DNA of 64,000 nucleotides, from NCBI GenBank assembly GCA_037833965.1, contig AP031356.1, positions 8,516,501 through 8,580,500 on the forward strand, written 5' to 3'. Shown piece after piece: positions 50,501-60,873 of the stretch. Source of the stretch: Marchantia polymorpha subsp. ruderalis (lineage: Eukaryota; Streptophyta; Marchantiopsida; Marchantiales; Marchantiaceae). How positions within the stretch are numbered: position 1 is the first letter of the stretch; each line of letters opens with the position of its first letter. A program made the translations under genes and the position numbers. The notes under the pieces were generated by a model, which ran no database searches, had not been told where the DNA came from, and saw only the letters and a list, made by a program, of their open reading frames with translations.

Positions 50501-52226
50501 GCTGGAGCCGCTGAGAAACCTCTCGCTGCTCTATTGGATAAATGCAGAGAACAACAATCTCACAGGCACGCTGGACCCGCTGAGAAATCTCTCGCTGCTC
50601 GAATCCCTGTCCGTAGGGTTCAACAATCTCACGGGCACGCTGGACTCGCTGAGAAACCTCTCGCTGCTCGGTTACCTGCTCGCAAAGAACAACAATCTCA
50701 ATGGCACTCTGGAGCCGCTGAGAGATCTCTTGATGCTCTATTCGATAGAAGCATCGAACAACAGGTTCACGGGCACGCTGGAGCCGCTGAGAAACCTCTC
50801 GCTGCTCGAATGGCTGTCCGTAGGGTACAACAGGTTCACGGGCACGCTGGAGCCGTTGAGAAACCTCTCGCTGCTCTATTTGATAGAAGTATCGAACAAC
50901 AGGTTCACGGGCACGCTGGATCCGCTGAGAAACCTCTCGCAGCTCCTTTACCTGTACGCATATAACAACAGGTTCACGGGCACGTTGGAGCCGCTGAGAA
51001 ACCTCTTGCTGCTCTATTCGATCAGTCTGGGCAACAATTCTCTGACGGGAGGAATCCCTCCAGAGCTGGGGCGACTGCAGTACATGGTGGCTCTCTTCCT
51101 CCACAGCAACAACCTCACGGGAACCATTCCCGCGTCTCTGGCGAACTGCAGCTCCATGAGAAACATAAGGCTGAGCAAAAACAAGCTCACGGGCACAGTC
51201 ACTCAGATTGACTTCTTGCAGCTGCGATCCCTCGAGACCTTCTCTGTCAACGGGAACCAGCTGAGCGGAGAGTTTCCCGTGAGCGTGTACAACTGCACGG
51301 AACTGAAGCTCCTGGACCTGAGCAGCAATGAATTCTCAGAGGAGCTCCCCGACAACTACGAGTACTCTCAGCCAGTGCTGCGCGAATTGCGAGTTTTGAA
51401 ATTATCATCCAACAAATTCGGCGGCAGCGTGCCCGGCTGGATCTGGAAGCTTCCGGAGCTGCAAGTGCTCGACTTGTCGCACAACTCGTTCACGGGAGTG
51501 TGCCCGACCAATCTCTCGGGCTTGGAAGGCTTTATTCGACTCGAAGCGTCGCCAGACGTCGCCTTCAAAGTGCAAATCTCCATTGAGGCCAAAGGTTCGC
51601 GACTCGAACTCGAGTACGTCCTCGAGACTCTATTCTCCATCGACCTGTCATACAACCAGCTCTCTGGGAGGCTCACGTACGCGCTTGGAGACCTGCGCGG
51701 GTTGACGTACTTGAATCTGAGGCACAATAATTTCTCGGGCGAAATCCCTCAGGTTTTCGAAGATCTGCTGCGTCTTCAGTCGCTGGATTTGTCGGCCAAC
51801 TATCTCACGGGGAAGATTCCTGCGGTGCTGAGCAGGCCCAGCTTGAGCTATCTGAATCTCTCCTACAACTTCCTCGAGGGCGAGATCCCCACGGCGAATG
51901 CTTTCTCCACGAGGTACGACATTACGTCCTTCAAGCCCGGGAACGATCAGCTCTGCGGGGCCCCGCTCGAGACCACTTGTGCGGCGCAAGACAGCAACGC
52001 AAGCGGAAGCTCGGCCACACTCGGGGCTCCGCCGTTCAAGCTCCTGGATGGTACATTCTGGCGGGCCTTCGAGATCGGAATTCCGATCGGGGTCGTGATT
52101 GTGATCGGGGTCGTGATCGGAACGCTGAGAACAGTGCCCCGCGCACGACACTGGCTACTGCATACTCAAGATTTCGCTCGCCATTTCAATAAAGGTAGAT
52201 ACGGAGTGTTCAACGAACCGACATAG
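47535..52226 (+). CDS. Leucine-rich-repeat receptor-like protein (no kinase), ~1,507 aa, one predicted intron
   Basis: Likely cell-surface LRR receptor-like protein. Exon 1 from ATG 47535 (MLVILVLCCIQLGACA: signal peptide) to 47926; intron 47927-48094 (CGG|GTCAGT ... TGTCGCAG|GG, 168 nt) joins it in frame to exon 2 (48095-52226). Without splicing, a TAA at 48057 would separate the two parts. After the join: an N-cap (EADALLQFKAEI ... CSWTRVICD), about fifty LRRs of 23-24 residues, an island-like non-LRR segment (about 51520-51620), four further LRRs, a C-cap with GNDQLCGAPLE, one transmembrane helix (IGVVIVIGVVIGTL, about 52075-52130) and a short basic tail. Such proteins usually signal through partner kinases and sense peptides or microbial patterns; the ligand here is unknown. 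Much longer than typical receptor-like proteins because of the tandem units at 49239-50618. An upstream in-frame ATG at 47454 is an alternative start. Confidence 0.82.
47927..48094 (+). other. Predicted intron of the LRR gene
   Basis: Donor GTCAGT after CTTCGG and acceptor TGTCGCAG. It is 168 nt, removes the only in-frame stop (TAA 48057) and produces ...LLQDSFG/EADALLQFKAEI. A stronger-looking donor (GTGAGTG at 48039) would leave a 56-nt intron and shift the frame, so it is disfavoured. Confidence 0.6.
49239..50618 (+). repeat. Four tandem 345-bp units (five LRRs each) inside the LRR gene
   Basis: Period exactly 345 bp (115 codons). Units start at 49239, 49584, 49929 and 50274. Units 2 to 4 look identical at the DNA level apart from the last unit's end; unit 1 differs by one base at its left edge (GTAGGG versus GTAGAG). 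Each unit carries five 23-residue LRRs of the form NNLTGTLEPLRNLSLLYWI. Single-repeat (69-bp) similarity extends on both sides. Confidence 0.95.
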
Positions 52227-52911
52227 ACTGAATCATTCAGCAGCTGACTGATGCGTACGCGACTGCTCGCTTTGCACCCGGCTGGACCCCGGGGTCCAAC
52301 CGGGGCTTACGAGATTCCGCATGAATGGGGACTCGTTGTCCGCCATACACATGTGCTACTGCTGCTGGGCCTGTAGATAGCACAGCGTTGACTGCACTGA
52401 GTTGCTCCAATTGGACTGTGTAAAGTAAAGCCAGATTCCACGACGATTCATGATTGCAGTATTACTCCTCTTGGAAGCTTTTGTCTCCAGTTTGGAGAAG
52501 CTTCATTGTAATTACTTGATGGGACCGTTGGAGACTCAAATCAGTTGATGGGACCCACCACGTTTTATTTTATGATAGGACCACATTTGACAGAAATGCA
52601 TGTCGCTCCTCCCTGAAGAACTCAGGAATCCTTTCCTCTCGACGGGGTCCACTTCCAGCGGCGAGACTTCCACACTTTCGATGTATCAGACTGGGAAATG
52701 ATTCTTGGATCTATTCGCTGAACGTAATCTAGCCGCTTTCCAGATGCGCTCAGACTTCCAGAAAGTCTCGGCTTCCATAAGACTGCAGCTGGGAACGAGA
52801 AAGACAGTTCACAGGAAGCTGATCAGATGCATGTTCAACCAAGCAAGATCGACTTCGACGTCCTGATCAGGCAACTCCTCCGTCAATGTCACAGACAATT
52901 TAGTACAACCC
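52227..52911. other. Intergenic, partly degenerate copia sequence
   Basis: Apart from the palindrome at 52277, nothing clear up to about 52800. From about 52840 a plus frame reading SKIDFDVLIRQLL resembles the copia RNase H C-terminal region, with frame breaks before 52912. Confidence 0.45.
52277..52304. repeat. 28-bp near-perfect palindrome just after the LRR gene
   Basis: CCCGG-C-TGGACCCC / GGGGTCCA-A-CCGGG, with a single mismatch pair, about 50 nt after the LRR stop codon. Possibly a 3' UTR hairpin; function not known. Confidence 0.75.
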
Positions 52912-53007
52912 GTTCAGCTGGCAGACATTCTTACAAAATCTCTTGGCCGAGTTAGATTCCTAGACCTGCGCTTGAAGATCGGCGTAGTCAAGATTCTCGC
53001 CAACTAG
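52912..53007 (+). pseudogene. Ty1/copia polyprotein C-terminus (remnant)
   Basis: Frame VQLADILTKSLGRVRFLDLR ... KILAN followed by TAG at 53005. QLADILTKSL is the hallmark end of copia RNase H. Only the 3' end of an element is visible. Confidence 0.85.
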
Positions 53008-53028
53008 TCAACTAGATTAGTGGAGTAT

Positions 53029-53369
53029 TGTTAGATAATCTTTGTTGTCTTCTAGTTTTAGTAATATATCTGCAATTGTAGTTGTCAACTATCATTAGAA
53101 TAGTGACTGCTCTTTGTCTCCCTATACACGCCTAGTGTAGTTAGGTAGTTAACTCCTGCATGGAATTCATGCTGTGATAGTAAATCCCAATACTAGGGCA
53201 TGGTCCCTATGTATTCTTTATGACTAGTAGTAATACGTGCCAAGCTCTCAGGTTAGTGTTAGTTGTATATAAACATCTCTTAATACGAAAAGAAAGTAAG
53301 TCATTTTACCACCACCATCAGTTTGCTGAGTTCTTTTGCTCTTGTGTTTTGTTCTCTTTCTTGTTATAC
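53029..53369 (+). repeat. Copia 3' LTR (right boundary approximate)
   Basis: TGTTAGATAATC begins 21 nt after the copia stop, following a short purine-rich stretch. A TATATAAA box is at 53266-53273, and a T-rich R/U5-like stretch ends near GTTATACA at about 53369. No clean CTAACA end or TSD was found, so the end is a guess. Confidence 0.6.
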
Positions 53370-54240
53370 AGGTTACAGCATTGCAGTTTGTTTATGTTTT
53401 GTGTGACCAGGTTGCAGTAGTACCTGCAAATCAATAATCCATGTAGCGGATGAGCAATTGATGATTGAATTAATACGGATAATATGTACCGACTAAAATA
53501 GTTCACTTGGTGAAAATTTCATTGTGATATTGTATAAAATATTTAATGTAATAAATCATATATATGATGTTGATTGACTGATAGATCTATATATATTATT
53601 TTATTTTATTTCGTTGGAATTATAATTTCAATAAATATTGAATTAATAAATAAATTTTTATTAAAAAATTATGTTGATGATATATATTAAGGTGGAGTTG
53701 TAAAAACCAAACCAAATTTTGATGAAATTAAGTTGATTTGACAATGAAAAATCCAAACACTTAGTCATTAACATATAGAAGTGCTAAGAATATTTTTAGC
53801 ACAAAATTAAGGTTTCACTCTTGTGTATTCTGTGCTTTGAAAGTAAAATGAATGATTTACTTCGCATTTCAATTTTGTTTATAATGCTTAACATTACAAA
53901 CTCAAACAATATTTCATTTATGTCACGCAAGGATATGGATCAAATAATTTCATCTTGAATAGTAAAATGAAATTAATTCTCATAAATTTTGCAATGAATG
54001 AAAAGAAAAAATTATTGTTATAACTAGGTAAAAATAAAGTATTAGTTATAATTATGGCTAAAATTTGATTTTTGAATAGAGACATTTTGGATGAATAATA
54101 AATTTTTAACAAATAATTTAACAAGAAATCTTTAATATTCTGAATCAAATAAGCAATTTCATATCTATATCATCGTATTTACAATATGTCTATTTAGTGT
54201 GTAAAACTTCATTTACAAAGCTGTCGCAATCAATGACTCA
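53370..54240. other. AT-rich stretch without genes
   Basis: Strikingly AT-rich, especially 53510-54200, compared with the GC-rich LTRs and the LRR gene. Only short chance ORFs; no TIRs or repeats recognised. Confidence 0.7.
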
Positions 54241-56061
54241 TTAGGATTTGTACCGACCTTCTGTGGTGTCACAGCCACGCGTGACAGCTCGGGATGTCCG
54301 GATTTACTAGTCTATGGGGATCCGGTCGTCTATGATCCGTCATCTCCAGCTCACAGAACAATCTGAAGGAGAGAACTTGTGATAGCCTTCTGATTTACGT
54401 CCGGCATGATTTGTCTTCGACGTCACGGAAGTCGGCTTGGGATCCGGCGCATGTGCAGGTTCGTAGTTGATACTGATCTCTACGACACGCTCTGCCGTTC
54501 CCAGACAGGTCGGCTGTCGCTATCGGGAGGAACGGATTTAGCTTACTAATGCTGCCTCAGAGTTAGAGCGCCCCCTCTATATTTTCTGTTCGATTACACC
54601 TTCGTTCACCTTATAGAGCCGCTGACAAACCGAGTTTTTTCTTAACAAATTTATGGGACTCTTTACGACATGGAGACGACGATGATCTGTTCTCGTAAGG
54701 GGCACAAGTTCATGTAATTTTCATTATTGTGAGTCAATCAATCTTTGAGTCCGATCGTGGTGTCTCTGTTTCGAATCAGAAGAAAAAATAGTCATTTTCT
54801 AAACTTACGTGCAATGACGTAAAGTGCACCCACTGATCTCTCCCAAAATTATATCATAACAATGATTGCATTTCCAGTATTCTATCATAGAAATGCGATT
54901 CACAAAGAAGTCATTTGGTAGCACATGTAGTGTGACTGGATCAGAAGAACGTACATGACCATTAGTAATTAAGGTCTTAGCATTTCATTTCCCTCTAGCT
55001 TTTCTCAAACAACTCCACTGGAGTTCGAGTGTCTGCAAGTGCCCGTAAGTCACCGCATGGCGATGGATCGAGTCCTAATATTCGGACCGAGAGACTCGTT
55101 GGGGTTGACCCGGCAGTTGTGTGCCAGGGCAGCGAGAATGAGGAACGCCTCCCTAGCTGGCCACGCTGCACAACCCACTTGTCCCCGGACACAATCTCCC
55201 CAGCCTTATAAAGTTTCTGGACACCAATTCCAAACACACACAATATTTTCCACGAACCACGTGCACAGGGTTCATAAATCAGGAACTGATGATAAATTAT
55301 ACGTCTGGAGTTCGCAGGAGCTAGTATATCTTTGTGTGTGCAGCTGTGACAGCAAACAGATTATGGTGACTTGTGGCAGCTGATTCCTCCCTCAGATCCT
55401 TCGTATCAGGCGAGGTGAGTCCTGTTGAATCCCCACGAATTTGTTCACATCGACGCGTTCCATGTATCATTCCGTATGCTAGAGAGTGAGCACTAATCTA
55501 TAATATGCACGTGCAATTACATGGTACTGCAGTTCTCGGATCTAGGATTTCCTCTCCCAACGAGCATGGGTAAGATACAGAGGTGACTTTGCTACAAGGA
55601 AGAGGTAGAGTTCGAACAAACTTATCTTCAAGAAAATTGTCATTCGGATTTCAGATTACACACCTCAGTCAATTGGCTCCCTGCATTAGTCCAAGAAAGA
55701 CTCACTTGAGACCTTGAATCAGTAACTTGGAGGCCTTCGAATGTTTTTGAATAACCCGATGCATTTGCGCCTTTGTTCGTTATGGTTGTTCTGCAATTAC
55801 CTCTGGCACATGCTTTTGCCAAAAGTGGTATTCTTTATGAACGGAAGTACGCTCTCGTTTATGGAAAAGTTCTGGTGTTTTCAATAACCTTGGCCGACGT
55901 GTGAAGCAGAGCATCATGGACGCTCCAGTTTATCAGAATATGTCTGCCAAGGAACTCATAAAGAAACGAAAAGAGGACAGAGGATGTCTGTACGCCTGGT
56001 AAGAATATTATCATCTGGACAGTGACGCATCAGCCGGCAGTCTATTTACGTGCCACTTGCA

Positions 56062-56110
56062 AATAATAAAACTCCCTGATGGAATCCTTCCATCAGGGGG
56101 TGTTATTATT
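56062..56110. repeat. Long hairpin, possible miniature inverted-repeat element
   Basis: AATAATAA...CCCTGATGGAA - TCC - TTCCATCAGGG...TTATTATT. The two arms, about 20 nt with an interior mismatch, surround a 3-nt loop. Compact, AT-ended fold-back. Confidence 0.65.
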
Positions 56111-56443
56111 GTACCTCACGACTCATCATGTTTCCTTTTCGCCTCACAATATGGCCAGGGATTACGCAGTTTATTGCATGTTTCTTTGCTTCAAAATGTT
56201 TGGAGACAATGAGAGGCAACATCAAAAGAGACGTTCAGGTTTGGTTTAGAAAGACATCAGAAGAAGTTGTTATCAAGGCAATGATGAAACTCATAACTCT
56301 GACTTTATCCTGAAATCTCTGTGCAGCACCTTCACTCTCTGTTGCTGCTGTTGTTGCTATGAGGGCTATGAGTGTTGTCTCGACATTCTAATTCGGGTGG
56401 TGTTGTGCGAATTTCCAATGTCCATTAATAAGTTTTTGAAAAT

Positions 56444-56474
56444 CCATTATTTTCTTTGATAAAGAAAATAATGG
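56444..56474. repeat. Perfect 14-bp hairpin
   Basis: CCATTATTTTCTTT - GAT - AAAGAAAATAATGG. Confidence 0.85.
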
Positions 56475-57328
56475 AAACACCAATTAAATAAATTATAATT
56501 TATATGTTTTCCTAAAATGAAAAAGTAAGTTATAAACATGGAGCACTTCGAAGCTCGGCCGCTGTCCACTCTTGATGGTTCGACTGACACCAGGCGGGAG
56601 CCAATTTTCAAGAGGAATATGTAGTTCTTGACATCCACGAAGATACTTGTACAGAAATGCTAGAATATTTTTGTTGAAACGTGTCGATCCGCACGAAGGC
56701 AGCGGACTATAAGCATTTGAGTTTGGATTTGATCTTAACACTGGTCTAGCCATGGATAGGTTCGGCCCAGGCCGTCGAAGTGTTCGCAACTGTACATAGT
56801 TATACGCTATTGAATTGTTTCGACAACTGCCGACGTCGTCAACGATGAGATAATTGCAGCAAGTTTATAAATAAAGGCAGATAAGCACACTTTCTGGTTG
56901 CTCATTCTGAAGCCTGCACCCAATGCATACACAGCAACATATATCTTGGACTGTGATTTTTCTCCATAAACCTTGTCACTTCAAGCAACTGCTGCAATCT
57001 TTGAATATGAATATTATGCATGTATTTGAAATCATGAAACTTCTGTCCCAAGGCTATTGGACTTTGGTCTGGATAATGTATCTCTCCGAAGTATGCATAG
57101 TAACAAAGTATGTTGTACAAATTTCAGTCTTCATACTTTCCGCAACAGTATATGACTTTTCTACGGTCAGTTATATTTTCGCGAAACCCAGCAGATTATC
57201 GATCCAAAACTGGGGCCATAGCATGCACACGTTGATCATCCTGCATGAAAAATTGTGAATGAACTTCCTATGCTTCTCTTTATTGAATCAAAGGAGAAAT
57301 ATATTAAATCTGTTATTTGTTTTTCTAT

Positions 57329-60103
57329 TGTGGTACCCCACTTTTGGTATTTATGCGAAATTTAAAATATTTTTGGCAAACTGTACCGCAGCAGCAGTGT
57401 AAATAGCGATCGGTACATCAAAATAGAGAGAATATGGAGAATCTCGTAGAATCTAGGAGTTGGGCGCAATGTCCGGAACAGGCGCCGCCCTGACCGATCG
57501 ACTCCGAAGGAGTTCCCTTTCGGCGCAAGGCGCATAATCCGCCTTCGGCGGTACGCCTTTGGCGCTAGAGGAATCCCTCAGAATCTATGCAATTCCCAAA
57601 CTCCTTGACTTGGTTAGGGTCTCGTTGGAAAGAGCTTGATGCGCTCGTTCTAACAAGCCCAAGAACGCCCGGAACGGATCAGGACTCAGGGAGTTGTGAC
57701 GGTCGAAAGATACGAAGACTTTCGCCTACGCATAGGCGAGGGAAGTTCGCCTACGCATAGGCGAAATGAGTTGGACGTCGGCGGGGAGCCCGCCGAGAAT
57801 GCCGCCTACGCACAGGCGGACGGAGATTGCCTACGCATAGGCGCTTCGTCGTCGGCGGGAAATCCGCCTTCGGGGTTGGAACTTGTACGGCGCCTTCGGC
57901 GCCAGCGCATCACGGTTAGGTGAGGACCCAAGGGAGTAGCGAAATCCGTACGGACCATACTGACTGTACGGACGGAACGGACGAGTGCGCCTTTGGCCGG
58001 TCGGGATTTCGGAGACAAGAGCGCCGACGGAGAGGCGAGAGAGATGGACAGACTGGACGGAGTCCGTTGACGGTCAACGCCTTTGGCACAGCCGCCTTCG
58101 GCGCTGCGCCTACGACGAGGGACCTGCGCGGACGAGCGTCTTGTGTGCGGACGGATTTTGCCTACGCATAGGCGAGCGCCTACGCACAGGCGGATGGAGT
58201 TTGACGCCGGCGGAGTTTCCGCCGGGGATTCCGCCTACGCAAAAGGGAGTTCGGTTTTTGTCCTATACGCGGACAAACGCCTTCGGCGGAGCGGGACTAG
58301 CCAAGTCGAAGTATGAATGAATGTAGCGCGTCGGCGAAAAATCCGCCTTCGGCGCTGCGCGACCATGGACGCGGCGTAGTACGCTGGCGGAGTTCAAATT
58401 GCCAATTCGAGCGTGTGAGTGAAGGCGCGTCGGCGGAGCGTGAAGCCGCGCGTGAGAGAGAAGGCCGTTATACCTCGGAGCCGGCGCAGCCATCAATTGA
58501 TTCGTCTTTCACGACCGAGAGCCGACCATGACACCCTGCGAGCGGACAGAGGACACCCCATTCTTGAATTTGCGATTTCAATTCCTTGTGCGAGCTGCGC
58601 GCGTCCACCTTCTAGCTGAGAGACGTTCTAGACACCACCGCGCAGAGAGTTACCCGGTAGCAGAGAGAGAATTGAGTGCGCGACATTTGGAATTGAGAGA
58701 GATTAGAGTTTGCAGAGGGAACCGAACCGCGAGCAAGAGGCTCGGGTATAGCAGAGAGGGAGGTGCGCAAACCAATTTCAAGAACGCGATGTGGACATCG
58801 CTGAAGCTGCGGATGGTTCCACTCAAGCTTTCGCAAAATGGGTTGCGTGCTTTTGAGGAACGGCTGATTGCGAGGAAACTCAAATTCTTGCTGTGGGGAT
58901 GGAATTACGTGTGCGCAGACATGGTGCGCGAATGGCTGGACGAGGAACGGCAACCTACGCGCGGATTCCGTCCGCACGTAGATCGATGGACTGTCCGCGA
59001 TTGGGGACAAGCATTGGGAAGGTGTGCAGGCGAGGACAGGTACCTCCTGTTCGACAGTGAGAGCGTCAAGGTATCGAAGGCAGACGAAGCCTCCTTTGTG
59101 GAATTGTTCAAGCGGGAGAGATCCTCCAAGAACGGGTACAGGACCCGGGACTACAAAGATCGTTTCCGCAGGACCGTAGCGATGGCGCTGCTGCAACTCT
59201 TGCAACCGCACCGCACTACGTACATCACGTTGTGGCAGGTGTCCTTCGTGGAGCTCACATTGGCTGGAGCTCCAGTTCACTGGTCGCGTATCTTGCATAA
59301 GGTGATGCGACAGCATGCGTTTGAGGAGCGGGGAGGAATGCTCAATCACCTCTCGCTCTTCTTGATAAACTTTTATCGGTCGATGAATTGCTTAACCGCG
59401 GCCGAGCGTGTTCGATTTCCGCCGTTGTCAGTCGACCATCCCGGGAGGTATGTGCGGGATAACGAAGTCGACACCGACGCGGAGGACTCTCCGACTTCCA
59501 CTTCACCAGGTCAACAGGATGCGGGGAGGATAGCAGCAAGAGTGCCGCGGAAGCGGAGATGGAGAGAGGAACCGATGAAGGAGCAATAGCAAGAATCAGC
59601 TGCTCTCACCCGGAAGCGGCCACTGCACAAGATCTGCAGCCGGCCGAAGCAGAAGGCGCGCAGGCTTTTGTTACCTGCTAGCAGCGCGGAAACGGCGACG
59701 ATCGCCACAGAGAAGGTAAGTCCATCCCCGGAGAAGGATGGGACTGCGCGGACGGCCGAGGGGTCAGTGGACCACCATACGCCTTCGGCGGAGGTGAGAC
59801 GACCTTTGGGTCAGGAGCAACAACGTGCGGCACGGATTAGTGTGCCGCCTACGCATAACCGACTCCCTGTGGATAGGCGACCCCTTGCGGACGAAGACTT
59901 TTGCCTACGCATAGGCAGGACTCACCCCCGGTGCAACGCAGAAAAGGGAAGGAGCCGGCGGAAGAACCGCCTTTGGCTCAAGGGCCTTCGGGCCACCGAG
60001 TTACAAACAGAGAGCCGGCGGGAGCCGCGCCTTCGGCGGGAAATCCGCCGGAAGGTGCGCCTTCGGCGGAAGGGCCTTCGAGCCAAGGGACATCGGGCGG
60101 GCC
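57329..60103 (+). repeat. Plus-strand giant LTR, 5' half
   Basis: Begins TGTGGTACCCCACTTTTGG at 57329 and follows the family U3 through the palindrome-rich GC block into the LTR ORF, stopping abruptly at ...GGGCGGGCC where a small LTR of element C's family begins. The right half (rest of ORF, promoter, R/U5) is missing. Confidence 0.85.
58528..60103 (+). pseudogene. LTR ORF, N-terminal 60%, with one internal TAG
   Basis: One frame from ATG at 58528 (MTPCERTEDTPFLNLRF; equivalent to the MTFD start). Conserved blocks: NGLRAFEERLIARKLKFLLWGWNYVCADMVREW, LFDSESVKVSKADEASFVELFK, YITLWQVSFVE, LSLFLINFYR. TAG at 59587-59589 sits in CAA-UAG-CAA, after which the same frame continues (KRPLHKICSRPKQKARRLLLP...) to the LTR break at 60103. 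It is a distinct, more diverged subfamily, closest to the relic at 29121-30015. Confidence 0.8.
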
Positions 60104-60873
60104 TGTAAGACCAGATATTGCATGTGTGAAATAAACTAGAATTAGCCAAGGAGTTAATCATGGTTAGGATAGTTATGACTAAATCTAGCTAGTTATGACT
60201 AAGTCTAGTTAGTTTAGCTATAATGTCTATACTTGGCGGAATAACTAGAGAAGTTCTAGAAGATTTGAGTGAGCACTTCTATTTTGTCTTGTACAAAAGT
60301 CTAGATTCCAAGAGAAAATACTTTTGAACTTCATGTTTAGTTTTGATTGGTTTGACTAAAGTAAGGAGTATTCCATTGGTTAGACTAAGTCTAATGTTGA
60401 CTTGGTGGAAAGTGGAAGTTCTAGAAGTTGGAAAGGCACAAATGGCATGTCGCCACCTCAATCTAGGGATTAGTAAACATCTAGAAGGTTTAGGGGGCCA
60501 ATGGCATGTTGCCACATATTGATAACTAGTCAACCTTACTATGGTTTATCTTCGTAAAAGTAAGTTAGATAGAAATTACCATTTGTTACTATGGTAAATT
60601 CTCAAGTAGTATATATAGAGAGGTAGGGAAGAGCCTCTCAAGCAAGTTTGGGGAGTTCATATGTAGAGACTTGTTTCATATATGAAAGAGTGACGAATTT
60701 TCAGTACCTTGGAGTGTCGATGAGTGTATGAGTTGGAGTGATACCTTGAGAGATTGTGTGAGAGGGTGTTTAGGTTATGAGTATGATGCGGAATCCTAGT
60801 CTTCTAGAATCATGATGAGCTACCGAAAAGCCATCTGAGGTAAACCTTAGTGAGAGTCAGCCCGGAGGTTGCA
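60104..60873 (+). mobile_element. Solo LTR of element C's family (plus strand), diverged
   Basis: TGTAAGACCAG ... GGAGGTTGCA, 770 bp, alignable along its length with element C's 858-bp LTR but with many substitutions and gaps. Flanks are GGCC (60100-60103) and GGTC (60874-60877), one mismatch, and the sequences beyond belong to oppositely oriented giant LTRs. Confidence 0.85.

Larger units (their letters stand above)
54241..57328. other. Low-copy region with no confident gene
   Basis: Short ORFs only. A plus-strand open stretch at about 55852-55982 (FNNLGRRVKQSIMDAPVYQNMSAKELIKKRK... ) ending at a good donor (GCCTG|GTAAGAA) could be a lone exon. Two hairpins at 56062-56110 and 56444-56474 are listed separately. 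Confidence 0.4.

Noticed and set aside
48923-50965. 680-codon plus-strand ORF overlapping the LRR gene
   Set aside because: It is the +1-type frame of a 69-bp (23-codon) repeat; because the period is a multiple of three, absence of stops in one unit gives a long open shadow frame. Its translation is a low-complexity repeat without a start context.
48444-51104. Long antisense ORFs across the LRR repeats
   Set aside because: Same repeat-period effect on the other strand; they recur every 345 bp with identical translations.
55039-55383. 114-codon plus-strand ORF and its antisense partner (54995-55243)
   Set aside because: No recognisable motif; both strands are open over the same 200 bp, suggesting chance.
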